A DNA stretch of 64,000 nucleotides. Origin: Actinoplanes regularis (GTDB lineage Bacteria > Actinomycetota > Actinomycetes > Mycobacteriales > Micromonosporaceae). Of this stretch, positions 16,158-25,636 are shown in pieces. A program made the position numbers and the translations under genes. Within the stretch, counting starts at the first letter, position 1; each line of letters starts with the position of its first letter. The notes below the pieces were generated by a model. The model had not been told where the DNA came from and did no database searches. It saw only the letters and a list, made by a program, of their open reading frames with translations. The stretch spans positions 62,001-126,000 of the forward strand of contig NZ_FZNR01000008.1 of the NCBI RefSeq assembly GCF_900188005.1. Direction: 5' to 3'.

Positions 16158-17209
16158 TTACTGAGCTCCGCGGCGAGAAGTTCGGCGGTCTGGACTGTGT
16201 TGAGGGCCGCGCCCTTGCGCATGTTGTCACCGGTGACGAAGAAGTCGAGCGCGCGCGGATCGTCCATCGCCCGGCGGATCCGGCCGACCCAGGACGGGTC
16301 GGTGCCGACCGCGTCGATCGGCATCGGGAACTCGCCGGCCTCCGGATCGTCGACCAGGATCACGCCGGGGGCGTTGCGCAGCACCTGCTGGGCGCCTTCC
16401 GCGGTCACCTCGGAGGCGAAGACCGCGTGCACCGCGATCGAGTGCCCGGTCACCACCGGCACCCGCACGCAGGTCGCGGAGACCTTGAGCGCGGCCACGC
16501 CGAGGATCTTCCGGCTCTCGTTGCGGAGCTTCAGCTCCTCGGAGGACCAGCCGAGCGCGGCGATCCGCCCGGCCCAGGGCACCACGTTGAGCGCCAGCGG
16601 AGCCGGGAAGGGACCCAGGTCGTCGCCGATCGCCTGCCGCACGTTGCCCGGGCGGGAGCCGAGCAGCCGGTCGCCGGCCACCTTGGTGAGCTGGTCGTGC
16701 AGGGTGTCCACGCCGTCCTGACCGACGCCCGAGGCGGACTGGTAGGTGGCCAGGACCAGCTCGCGCAGCCCGTACTCGAAGTGCAGCGGGGCGACCGCCA
16801 TGATCATCGCGGCGACCGTGCAGTTGGCGCTGGAGAGGATGCCGCGCGGACGGTGCGCGATCACCTCTCGGTTGATCTCCGGCACCACCAGCGGGACGTC
16901 CGGCTCCATCCGGAAGACGGCCGAGTTGTCCACGACGATGACGCCCCGGGACGCCGCGATCGGGACCCAGTGCGCCGCCACGTCGTCGGGCACGTCGAAC
17001 ATCGCGACGTCCACGCCGTCGAACGCCTCGGCGGTCAACGGCTGGACCGGAAGGACCTCTCCGCGGCAGGTCAGCGTCTTACCCGAGGAACGGGAGGAGG
17101 CGATCAGCCGAATCTCGCCCCAGACGTCACGCCGGGACGAGAGCAGGTCGAGCATGACGGCCCCGACGGAACCGGTGGCTCCGACGACGGCGAGCGTTGG
17201 CCGCGCCAT
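16154..17209 (-). CDS. asd: Aspartate-semialdehyde dehydrogenase
   Basis: A 351-residue enzyme that reduces aspartyl phosphate to aspartate semialdehyde with NADPH, the second step toward Lys, Thr, Met and diaminopimelate. GATGSVGAVM (10-19) binds NADP, the nucleophile is Cys130 in SSANCTVAAM, and GHSIAVHAVF contains the catalytic His. It lies 8 bp after lysC and overlaps the next gene by 4 bp. Confidence 0.95.
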   Translation of the reverse strand: MARPTLAVVGATGSVGAVMLDLLSSRRDVWGEIRLIASSRSSGKTLTCRGEVLPVQPLTAEAFDGVDVAMFDVPDDVAAHWVPIAASRGVIVVDNSAVFRMEPDVPLVVPEINREVIAHRPRGILSSANCTVAAMIMAVAPLHFEYGLRELVLATYQSASGVGQDGVDTLHDQLTKVAGDRLLGSRPGNVRQAIGDDLGPFPAPLALNVVPWAGRIAALGWSSEELKLRNESRKILGVAALKVSATCVRVPVVTGHSIAVHAVFASEVTAEGAQQVLRNAPGVILVDDPEAGEFPMPIDAVGTDPSWVGRIRRAMDDPRALDFFVTGDNMRKGAALNTVQTAELLAAELSK

Positions 17210-17217
17210 CGACGGGC

Positions 17218-18483
<1,266 letters not shown>

Positions 18484-18597
18484 GGACAATCATTCCTTCG
18501 GTCACACGGAACAACGACGCCGGTCAGGGCAATCGCCACCACCCTAGCCGCGCGGGCTCGGAGCCTCGACAGACGATCCCAGAATCCGGCCGTTCCG

Positions 18598-18635
18598 GCG
18601 CGACACGCCGAACGGCATCGACCGGCGTGTCGCGC
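18598..18635. promoter_or_regulatory. 13-bp inverted repeat upstream of lysC
   Basis: Perfect 13-bp arms (18598-18610 and 18623-18635) around a 12-base spacer, in the gap between divergent lysC and a lipoprotein gene. It could be a leader hairpin of lysC or an operator serving both genes. Confidence 0.5.
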
Positions 18636-18666
18636 GGGACGGGCGGTATCGGGCGAGAATGGCACC

Positions 18667-19458
18667 GTGCACCCTCCCTCCGGATCCGGGCGTGGCCTGC
18701 CCGCGCTGATCGCCACCGCGCTGGTCCTCGGCCTGGCCGGCTGCGGCGACGACGGCACGCCGGACGCGGCCCCGGCCAGCTCGGCCCCGGTCACGGCCAC
18801 CGGCGCGACCGCGGACGCGCGCAGCCAGCTCACCGGCCTGGCCGCGATCGCCCTGGACCGGAGGTACGCCGCGCTCTACGCCTTCACCGGCGACAACGGC
18901 GTCGCGCGCAACGTGGTCGCCACCGTGGCCGGCGACGGCAGCTGGCGGGTGGACATCGCGAACGGCGCGCTCGGCGGCACCGCGGACGTCTCGATCGTGC
19001 ACAACCCGAACGGCGTCTACCAGTGCTCGCTCTCCATGTCCGGCACGCCGGTCACGCCCGGCTGTGTGCACGTGGCGACCAAAGGGGAGAAGGTGCCGAG
19101 CCGCTACGACCCGCGGGTGCAGCGGCTGTTCCGGCAGTGGCTGCCGGTCTTCACCGATCGCAACTCGGCGCTGTCGGTCTCCGCGGTGCGGCCGCTGGAC
19201 GGTGCGCAGGGCGGTGCCTGCTACTCGGTCGACTCGATCTTCGCCTCCGGGGACGCGCCGGTCGATGTCGGCGTCTACTGCTACTCGGCGGACGGCCTGC
19301 TGACCGCGGCCCGCGTCGGTTTCGGCGTGCTCACCCTGGTCCGCCAGGTCGCCGCACCGCCCACCGTGCAGTTCCCCGGCCCGGAGGTGGGCGGGGAGGC
19401 GATGGGCATGCACGCGTCCTCGATCGAGTCGCCGGCGGCGTCGGGGGCCGCCGGTTGA
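18667..19458 (+). CDS. Putative lipoprotein
   Basis: A 263-residue secreted lipoprotein. The N terminus has a signal peptide ending in a lipobox (LGLAGC, Cys near residue 24) followed by the Gly/Asp-rich tether usual in actinobacteria. The rest (TGLAAIALDRRYAALYAFTG...) has several Cys that may form disulfides and reads like a globular extracytoplasmic domain; I do not recognise its family. GTG at 18667. Divergent from lysC with no clear functional link. Confidence 0.75.
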   Translation: MHPPSGSGRGLPALIATALVLGLAGCGDDGTPDAAPASSAPVTATGATADARSQLTGLAAIALDRRYAALYAFTGDNGVARNVVATVAGDGSWRVDIANGALGGTADVSIVHNPNGVYQCSLSMSGTPVTPGCVHVATKGEKVPSRYDPRVQRLFRQWLPVFTDRNSALSVSAVRPLDGAQGGACYSVDSIFASGDAPVDVGVYCYSADGLLTAARVGFGVLTLVRQVAAPPTVQFPGPEVGGEAMGMHASSIESPAASGAAG

Positions 19459-19530
19459 CCGCGGGGCATTCCCACGATCCGGTCGATAGGATGGCCGCCC
19501 TGATGTGGATCACGTAACGTGGTGTGCGAC

Positions 19531-19632
19531 ATGTGGCAGAACCTCATTCTTCGCTGCCGCGACGAGGCCCCAATTCCAGGCCGGCACCTCGTCGCGGAGG
19601 TGACGCGCGCCGCCTGCTCGTCTTCTTCCTGA
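19531..19632 (+). CDS. Possible leuA leader peptide
   Basis: A 33-codon frame ATG 19531 to TGA 19630-19632, ending 13 bases before leuA. It codes for MWQNLILRCRD..., with a Leu-Ile-Leu run written CTC-ATT-CTT (ATT and CTT are rare in such GC-rich DNA) placed six bases before the left arm of a strong hairpin. This arrangement fits ribosome-mediated attenuation by leucine supply. There is no good ribosome site before the ATG, so translation is unproven. Confidence 0.4.
   Translation: MWQNLILRCRDEAPIPGRHLVAEVTRAACSSSS
19557..19597 (+). promoter_or_regulatory. Leader hairpin upstream of leuA
   Basis: Perfect 11-bp arms (19557-19567 and 19587-19597) with a 19-base loop. It lies inside the possible leader frame, 48 bases before the leuA start. 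It may be the attenuator or anti-attenuator stem. Confidence 0.6.
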
Positions 19633-19645
19633 CTGGAGCAGTCAC

Positions 19646-21376
19646 ATGTCCGCCGAGAATCCCTTCACCACTCAGCGCCCGAGCTCGATGCCGTTCCAGC
19701 GGTACGAGGGGTATCAGAAGCAGTTCTCCATGCCCCTGATCGACCGGCAATGGCCAGGCCGGGTCGTCGAGACCGCCCCGCGCTGGTGCGCGGTCGACCT
19801 GCGGGACGGCAACCAGGCCCTGATCGACCCGATGTCCCCGGAACGCAAGCGGCGGATGTTCATGCTGCTGGTGAAGATGGGTTACAAGGAGATCGAGGTC
19901 GGCTTCCCGGCCGCCAGCCAGACCGACTTCGACTTCGTACGCCAGCTGATCGAGCAGGATCTGATCCCGGACGACGTCACCATCCAGGTCCTGGTGCAGT
20001 GCCGTGAGCACCTGATCGATCGCACCTTCGAGTCGATCCGCGGCGCCAAGCGCGCGATCGTGCACTTCTACAACTCGACCTCGACGCTGCAGCGGCGGGT
20101 GGTCTTCGGCCTGGACAAGGACGGGATCACCGATATCGCCACCACCGGCGCGCGGCTCTGCCAGAAGTACGCCGAGATCCACACCCCGGACACCGAGATC
20201 TTCTACGAGTACTCGCCCGAGTCGTACACCGGCACCGAGCTGGAGTACGCCCTGGAGATCTGTTCCGCGGTGATCGACGTCATCGACCCGACCCCGGACC
20301 GGCCGCTGATCATCAACCTGCCGGCCACCGTCGAGATGGCCACCCCGAACGTCTACGCCGACTCGATCGAGTGGATGCACCGCAACCTGCCCCGCCGGGA
20401 CAGCGTGGTGCTCAGCCTGCACCCGCACAACGACCGGGGCACCGCGGTGGCCGCCGCGGAGCTGGGCCTGCTGGCCGGCGCCGACCGGATCGAGGGGTGC
20501 CTGTTCGGCAACGGCGAGCGCACCGGCAACGTCGACCTGGTCACCCTGGGCCTGAACCTGTTCTCCCAGGGCATCGACCCGCAGGTGGACTTCTCCGCGA
20601 TCGACGAGATCAAGCGCACCGTCGAGTACTGCAACCAGCTGCCGGTGCACGAGCGGCACCCGTACGCGGGCGATCTGGTCTACACCGCGTTCTCCGGCTC
20701 GCACCAGGACGCGATCAAGAAGGGCTTCGCCGCGCTGCAGGCCGACGCGGACGCCGCGGGCACCTCCGTCGACGACTTCGCCTGGGGCGTTCCCTACCTG
20801 CCGATCGACCCGAAGGACCTGGGCCGCACGTACGAGGCGGTCATCCGGGTCAACTCGCAGTCCGGCAAGGGCGGCGTGGCGTACATCATGAAGGAGGAGC
20901 ACAAGCTCGACCTGCCGCGGCGGCTGCAGATCGAGTTCTCCGGCGTGGTGCAGCACCGCACCGACGAGGAGGGTGGCGAGGTCTCCCCGCAGCAGATGTG
21001 GGACATCTTCGCCGCGGAGTACCTGGTCGAGCACCAGATCGCGACCGCTTTCAAGGTCGAGAGCTACAGCACGGCCACGGTGGACGGCAAGGTCGAGATC
21101 GACGTCGAGGTGTTCCACCGCGGCGTGCGGCGGCCGCTGACCGGCGTCGGCAACGGCCCGATCGACGCGTTCACGCAGGCCGTCGAGCCGCTCGGGATCA
21201 AGGCACGGGTGCTGGACTACCAGGAGCACGCGCTGACCTCGGGTGGGGACGCGCAGGCCGCGGCGTACGTCGAGGTCGAGGTCGGCGACCGCGCGTTCTG
21301 GGGTGTCGGCGTCGACGCCAACATCGTCAGCGCCTCGATCAAGGCCGTCACCAGCGCGATCAACCGCGCTCGTTGA
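19646..21376 (+). CDS. leuA: 2-isopropylmalate synthase
   Basis: A 576-residue LeuA of the long actinobacterial type. It condenses acetyl-CoA with 2-oxoisovalerate, the first committed step of leucine synthesis. The HMGL-like TIM barrel shows RDGNQALIDPM (about 53-63), GYKEIEVGFPAAS and SLHPHNDRGTAVA (metal His ligands); the C-terminal regulatory domain ends with VDANIVSASIKAVTSAIN. GGAG at 19635-19638 is seven bases before the ATG. A leader frame and hairpin precede it. Confidence 0.95.
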   Translation: MSAENPFTTQRPSSMPFQRYEGYQKQFSMPLIDRQWPGRVVETAPRWCAVDLRDGNQALIDPMSPERKRRMFMLLVKMGYKEIEVGFPAASQTDFDFVRQLIEQDLIPDDVTIQVLVQCREHLIDRTFESIRGAKRAIVHFYNSTSTLQRRVVFGLDKDGITDIATTGARLCQKYAEIHTPDTEIFYEYSPESYTGTELEYALEICSAVIDVIDPTPDRPLIINLPATVEMATPNVYADSIEWMHRNLPRRDSVVLSLHPHNDRGTAVAAAELGLLAGADRIEGCLFGNGERTGNVDLVTLGLNLFSQGIDPQVDFSAIDEIKRTVEYCNQLPVHERHPYAGDLVYTAFSGSHQDAIKKGFAALQADADAAGTSVDDFAWGVPYLPIDPKDLGRTYEAVIRVNSQSGKGGVAYIMKEEHKLDLPRRLQIEFSGVVQHRTDEEGGEVSPQQMWDIFAAEYLVEHQIATAFKVESYSTATVDGKVEIDVEVFHRGVRRPLTGVGNGPIDAFTQAVEPLGIKARVLDYQEHALTSGGDAQAAAYVEVEVGDRAFWGVGVDANIVSASIKAVTSAINRAR

Positions 21377-21381
21377 TTCAC

Positions 21382-21427
21382 TCCGCCGTGTGCCGCCGAG
21401 AGGCGGCACACGGCGGACGCCTTTACG
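21382..21427 (+). terminator. Intrinsic terminator after leuA
   Basis: A perfect 16-bp stem (21382-21397 with 21402-21417) and a GAGA loop, six bases after the leuA stop, followed by a weak T tract. It runs almost into the start of the next gene (21436). Confidence 0.85.
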
Positions 21428-21435
21428 CTGAGTTG

Positions 21436-22083
21436 GTGCCCCCCGCTCGATGGTTCCTCCCGCTCCTGCTCGCCACCACCCTGACCGCCGGCTGCGACGT
21501 CGCTGACGCACGCTCCCCCGGCACCACGCCCGGTTCCAAAGACACCTCGACCTCGTCGAGTGGAGCCGAAGCACAGCTGAAGAAGCTCACCGTCGCGGAC
21601 GCCGGCAAGATGACCGGCTACAGCCGGGAGAAGTTCCCGCACTGGCAGAGCACCGGCAAGAACTGCGACGTCCGCGACTCGGTGCTGGAACGCGACGGCA
21701 CCAAGGTCAAGCTCTCCGGATGCAACGTCGTCGCCGGCACGTGGAAGAGCCTCTACGACGACAAGACCCTGACCTCGCCGACGCAGGTGGACATCGACCA
21801 CATGGTCCCGCTCGCCAACGCCTGGCGCTCGGGTGCCATCGCGTGGACCACCGAGCAGCGCAAAGCGTTCGCCAACGACTTGGACCGCCCGCAGCTGGTG
21901 GCGGTGTCGGCCGCTTCCAACCGGTCGAAGGGTGACCAGGACCCGTCCACTTGGAAGCCGCCGGCGAAGGACGCCTGGTGTTCCTATGCCGAGGACTGGG
22001 TGGCGGTGAAGACTTACTACCAGCTCACCGTGACCCAGAAGGAGAAGGAAGCCTTGCAGGACATGCTGGAGACCTGCCGATGA
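21436..22083 (+). CDS. Secreted HNH-type nuclease lipoprotein (DUF1524-like)
   Basis: A 215-residue protein. A lipoprotein signal (LLLATTLTAGC, Cys near residue 20) is followed by a Ser/Thr-rich spacer. The catalytic part shows VDIDHMVPLANAW, RSGAIAW, LDRPQLVAVSAASNRSKGDQDP and STWKPP, the pattern of the HNH/DUF1524 endonuclease family; His in DIDHMVPL is the likely catalytic base. It would cut nucleic acid outside the membrane, perhaps for nutrient scavenging. GTG at 21436. The longer open frame upstream belongs to a shadow of leuA. The stop overlaps the next start as ATGA. Confidence 0.85.
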   Translation: MPPARWFLPLLLATTLTAGCDVADARSPGTTPGSKDTSTSSSGAEAQLKKLTVADAGKMTGYSREKFPHWQSTGKNCDVRDSVLERDGTKVKLSGCNVVAGTWKSLYDDKTLTSPTQVDIDHMVPLANAWRSGAIAWTTEQRKAFANDLDRPQLVAVSAASNRSKGDQDPSTWKPPAKDAWCSYAEDWVAVKTYYQLTVTQKEKEALQDMLETCR

Positions 22084-22340
22084 CCGGACCCGCACAGAGC
22101 AGGACCACCGACATCGTGCCGGGGCCGGGCGGCGTGATGACCGACGAGGTCGGCGTCGTGACCGGCGACCTGACGCTGCGCAGCGAGCTCACCGGGAAGG
22201 AGGTGGCCCTGCGGGTGCAGTACAAGGACGCCGAGGAGTGGTACACCGTCACCGGCGGCAGAGCGACCATCGCCGACCCGGCCGACCTGGAAGCCGTGCA
22301 CAACATCGCCGTGGGGCTGCTCCACCGCCCCGAAGGTTGA
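22080..22340 (+). CDS. Small cytoplasmic protein coupled to the nuclease
   Basis: An 86-residue protein with no signal peptide or membrane helix. The sequence reads as short beta strands (VVTGDLTLRSELTGKEVALRVQ, in part) with a C-terminal helix (DLEAVHNIAVGLLH). ATG at 22080 overlaps the nuclease stop (ATGA), so it is translated with the nuclease. I do not recognise a family. A regulatory or protective role toward the nuclease is possible, but the nuclease is exported, so this is only a guess. Confidence 0.75.
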   Translation: MTGPAQSRTTDIVPGPGGVMTDEVGVVTGDLTLRSELTGKEVALRVQYKDAEEWYTVTGGRATIADPADLEAVHNIAVGLLHRPEG

Positions 22341-22354
22341 TCGACGCGAATGCA

Positions 22355-22392
22355 GATCGCCCGAGATCAGGTGGTCCTGATCTCGGGCGATC
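22355..22392. terminator. Bidirectional hairpin between convergent operons
   Basis: Perfect 17-bp arms (22355-22371 and 22376-22392) with a TGGT loop between the nuclease pair and the ABC importer operon. There is no adjacent long T run on the plus side; a second CCTGATC/GATCAGG hairpin with TTTTT lies at about 22408-22434. Confidence 0.8.
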
Positions 22393-22428
22393 CTGCGATG
22401 TTCGTACCTGATCTGCGGTTTTTGAGGA

Positions 22429-23466
22429 TCAGGCCGGAGTGGCGGCCGGAGCCCGGCCGGCGACCGCCTCGTCGTCGACCACCGGGAAGTGGCAGGCGGT
22501 CAGGTGCGAGTCCGGGTCGTCCAGCCGCTGCACCAGCGGCGGCTCCTCGGTCGCGCAGATGTCCTGCGCCTTCCAGCAGCGGGTGCGGAACCGGCAGCCG
22601 GAGGGCGGGTTGATCGGGCTCGGCACGTCGCCGGTGAGCAGGACGCGGCCGCGCTGCGCGCTGTCACGCCGGACCGGGTCGGGCACCGGGACCGCGGACA
22701 TCAGGGCCACCGTGTACGGGTGCCGCGGGTTCTTGTAGAGATCGTCGCGGTGCGCGATCTCCATGACCTTGCCGAGGTACATCACGGCGACGCGGTCGGA
22801 GATGTGGCGGACCACCGACAGGTCGTGCGCGATGAAGACGTAGGTCAGGTCGAACTCGCTCTGCAGGTCCTCCAGCAGGTTGACCACCTGAGCCTGGATC
22901 GACACGTCGAGCGCGGAGACCGGCTCGTCGGCGATGATCAGCTTGGGTCGCAGCGCGAGCGCGCGGGCGATGCCGATGCGCTGCCGCTGACCGCCGGAGA
23001 ACTCGTGCGGGTACCGGTTGTAGTGCTCCGGGTTGAGCCCGACCAGCTCCAGCAGCTCCTGCACGGCCTTCTTCAGACCCTGCGGGGTGGGGATCTTCTG
23101 GATCTGCAGCGGCGCGGAGATGATCGTGCCGATGGTGTGCCGCGGGTTCAGCGACGAATACGGGTCCTGGAAGATCATCTGGACGTCACGGCGCAGCGGC
23201 CGCATCTGGGTCACCGACTTGTGGGTGATGTCCTCACCCTCGAAGACGATCTTCCCGCCGGTCGGCTCCAGGATCCGGGTGAAAAGTCGCCCGGCTGTCG
23301 ACTTGCCGCAGCCGGACTCGCCAACCACGCCCAGCGTCTCGCCCGCCACCACGTTCAGGTCGATGCCGTCCACCGCGCGGACCGCGCCGACCTGACGTTT
23401 GAACAGCCCCTTCGTGATCGGGAAGTGTTTCTGCAGCCCGGTCACCTCGAGCAGGTTCTCGCTCAT
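22429..23466 (-). CDS. Peptide ABC importer ATPase (OppF/DppF type)
   Basis: A 345-residue ABC ATPase that powers peptide uptake. Walker A GESGCGKST, signature FSGGQRQRIGIARAL and Walker B LIIADEPVSALD are all intact, and the C-terminal oligopeptide/dipeptide-type extension has the CRFRTRCWKAQDIC cysteines that bind an Fe-S cluster in some members. ATG at 23466 (MSENLLEVTGL). Last gene of the importer operon, 19 bp after the OppD-type gene. Confidence 0.93.
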   Translation of the reverse strand: MSENLLEVTGLQKHFPITKGLFKRQVGAVRAVDGIDLNVVAGETLGVVGESGCGKSTAGRLFTRILEPTGGKIVFEGEDITHKSVTQMRPLRRDVQMIFQDPYSSLNPRHTIGTIISAPLQIQKIPTPQGLKKAVQELLELVGLNPEHYNRYPHEFSGGQRQRIGIARALALRPKLIIADEPVSALDVSIQAQVVNLLEDLQSEFDLTYVFIAHDLSVVRHISDRVAVMYLGKVMEIAHRDDLYKNPRHPYTVALMSAVPVPDPVRRDSAQRGRVLLTGDVPSPINPPSGCRFRTRCWKAQDICATEEPPLVQRLDDPDSHLTACHFPVVDDEAVAGRAPAATPA

Positions 23467-23485
23467 CGTTCTCTCTCTTCCCCGC

Positions 23486-24520
23486 TCAGAGGTTCGGTGC
23501 CACTTCTTCCTTGAAGATTTTGGCGCGCTCTTCGGCCGGCAAGTGGCAGGCGACCGCGTGCGCTCCACCGGTCAGCACCGGCGTGTCCGTGAAGGACCTG
23601 TCGCCGTTGCGGCCCGCGTACGGGCAGCGCGGGTGGAAGGCGCAGCCGGACGGCAGGTTGATCAGGCTCGGCGGCGAGCCCTTGACCGGGGTGAGCCGGT
23701 CCCGGACCTCACGGTCCAGGCGGGGCATCGAACCGAGCAGACCCCAGGTGTACGGGTGCTGCGGCCGCTGGAAAAGGTCGACCGCCGCGCCACGCTCGAT
23801 GATCTTGCCGCCGTACATCACCAGGACGTCGTCGGCGAGTTCGGCCACCACGCCCAGGTCATGAGTGATCATGATGACCGCGGAGTGGAACTCCTGCTGC
23901 AGATCCCGGATCAGGTCCAGGATCTGCGCCTGCACGGTCACGTCCAGGGCCGTGGTCGGCTCGTCGGCGATCAGCAGCTTCGGGTCGTTGACCAGCGCCA
24001 TCGCGATCATGGCACGCTGACGCATACCCCCGGAGAACTGGTGCGCGTAATCGTTGAACCGGCGCGACGGCTGCGGGATGCCGACCCGGGCCAGCATGTC
24101 GATGGCCCGCTCGCGCGCCGCCTTCTTGCTCACCTTGGGGTTGTGGACCCGGTACGCCTCGACGATCTGCGCACCGACCGTGTAGTACGGGTGCATCGCG
24201 CTCAGCGGGTCCTGGAAGATCATCGACATCTTGCCGCCGCGCAGCGCACGCACGTCCTGGTCGGACGCCGTGACCAGCTCCTGGTCATCGAGCCAGATCT
24301 GGCCGCTGACCTTCGCGTTGCTGCGCGTGCGGTGCAGACCGAGCAGGGCCAGCGAGGTGACGCTCTTGCCGGAGCCGGACTCGCCGACGATGCCGAGCGT
24401 CTTGCCGGCTTCCAGCGAGAAGTTCGACTCCGTGACGGCCTGCACGATGCCGTCGTCCGTCTCGAACCGGACGGTGAGGTCCTTGACCTCGAGGAACGGG
24501 CGTGGGGTGACCGAAGACAA
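23486..24520 (-). CDS. Peptide ABC importer ATPase (OppD/DppD type)
   Basis: A 344-residue ABC ATPase with Walker A GESGSGKSV, signature FSGGMRQRAMIAMAL, Walker B LLIADEPTTALD and the C-terminal CAFHPRCPYA extension. The likely start is TTG at 24520 (LSSVTPRPFLEV) with GGGAGAGAGAG directly upstream; the longer frame overlaps the permease gene in another frame and is not credible. It lies 11 bp after the permease stop. It pairs with the OppF-type subunit. Confidence 0.92.
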   Translation of the reverse strand: MSSVTPRPFLEVKDLTVRFETDDGIVQAVTESNFSLEAGKTLGIVGESGSGKSVTSLALLGLHRTRSNAKVSGQIWLDDQELVTASDQDVRALRGGKMSMIFQDPLSAMHPYYTVGAQIVEAYRVHNPKVSKKAARERAIDMLARVGIPQPSRRFNDYAHQFSGGMRQRAMIAMALVNDPKLLIADEPTTALDVTVQAQILDLIRDLQQEFHSAVIMITHDLGVVAELADDVLVMYGGKIIERGAAVDLFQRPQHPYTWGLLGSMPRLDREVRDRLTPVKGSPPSLINLPSGCAFHPRCPYAGRNGDRSFTDTPVLTGGAHAVACHLPAEERAKIFKEEVAPNL

Positions 24521-24531
24521 CTCTCTCTCCC

Positions 24532-25533
24532 TCAGGCCAGCCGCACGCGCGGGTCGATGAGGCCGTAGACCAGGTCGACGACCAGGTTGGCGATGACGAT
24601 GAACCCGGCGGCGATCATTGTGACGCCCAGGATCACCGGCAGGTCGTTGCCCTGGATCGCCTGAAGGGCTTGATATCCCAGCCCTCGAAGGTTGAACACC
24701 TTCTCGGTGAGGACGGCGCCACCGAGCAGCGCGCCGAGGTCGAGACCGAAGACGGTGACGATCGCGGTGAGGCCCGAACGCAACGCGTGCTTGCCGATCA
24801 CAACACGCTCCGGCAGGCCCTTGGCCCGGGCGGTGCGGATGTAGTCCTCGCCGAGCGTCTCGAGCATGTTCGCCCGGGTGAGACGGGCGTAGGTGGCAGC
24901 GAAGAGGAACGCCAAGGTGATCCAGGGCAGCAGCAGCTGGGTGAACCACTCGCTGGGACTTTCGAGGAACGGCACGTACTGCCCCTGGGGCAGCCAGCCC
25001 AGCTGGTACACGAAGATCGCCGAGGCGATCAGGCCGGTGAAGTAGATCGGCATGGAGACACCGAACAGCGCGGCGCTCATCACCGTTCTGTCCAGCAGGC
25101 TGCCTCTTCGTAGTGCGGAGATGACACCGGTGGAGACGCCGATGATGAGCCAGAGGATCGCGGCTCCGAGCGCCAACGACAGGGTCACCGGCAGGACGCT
25201 CATCAGCAGCGGAGTCACCTCCTGCTCGGTCTTGAACGAGTAACCGAGGCACGGGGCGTCGCAGTGCGTGACCTCAGGTCCGCTGACGTAGTCCCGGCCG
25301 GCCACCAAGCCCTTGAGGAACTTGCCGTACTGCACCAGGACCGGGTCGTTGAGACCCATCTTGACCCGGATGCCCTCGATCGAAGCGGCATCGGAGGTCT
25401 TGCCGATGTAGAGCAACGCCGGGTCGCTGCCGGTGATTTTCGGAACCATGAAGAAGATGCCGAAGGTCACGAGTGAGACCACAAGCAGCGTGAGGACGGC
25501 GTTGATCAGCCGCCGGATGAGGTAAGCCAGCAC
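24532..25533 (-). CDS. Peptide ABC importer permease (OppB/DppB type)
   Basis: A 333-residue inner-membrane subunit with about six helices. The N terminus MLAYLIRRLINAVLTLLVVS is typical of OppB/DppB. A periplasmic loop follows the first helix, and the EAA loop appears as YIRTARAKGLPERVV, the contact to the ATPases. GTG at 25533. A hairpin lies between it and the binding-protein gene upstream. Confidence 0.93.
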   Translation of the reverse strand: MLAYLIRRLINAVLTLLVVSLVTFGIFFMVPKITGSDPALLYIGKTSDAASIEGIRVKMGLNDPVLVQYGKFLKGLVAGRDYVSGPEVTHCDAPCLGYSFKTEQEVTPLLMSVLPVTLSLALGAAILWLIIGVSTGVISALRRGSLLDRTVMSAALFGVSMPIYFTGLIASAIFVYQLGWLPQGQYVPFLESPSEWFTQLLLPWITLAFLFAATYARLTRANMLETLGEDYIRTARAKGLPERVVIGKHALRSGLTAIVTVFGLDLGALLGGAVLTEKVFNLRGLGYQALQAIQGNDLPVILGVTMIAAGFIVIANLVVDLVYGLIDPRVRLA

Positions 25534-25553
25534 GACTTTCGGCCAAGAGACAA

Positions 25554-25584
25554 GCGGGCGTCGATTGCGAGAACCGACGCCCGC
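25554..25584. promoter_or_regulatory. Intercistronic hairpin after the binding-protein gene
   Basis: Perfect 10-bp arms (25554-25563 and 25575-25584) with an 11-base loop in the 103-bp gap between the binding-protein and permease genes. Such hairpins often raise binding-protein mRNA relative to the membrane subunits. Confidence 0.6.
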
Positions 25585-25636
25585 CCGCCGCGGGCGGCCT
25601 TCACCAACCCTTCGAATTACCCGTTCCGGTTACTTG

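Noticed and set aside
19544..21574. 676-residue minus-strand frame antisense to leuA
   Set aside because: leuA is unambiguous; the antisense frame is Asp/Val/Arg-rich without motifs.
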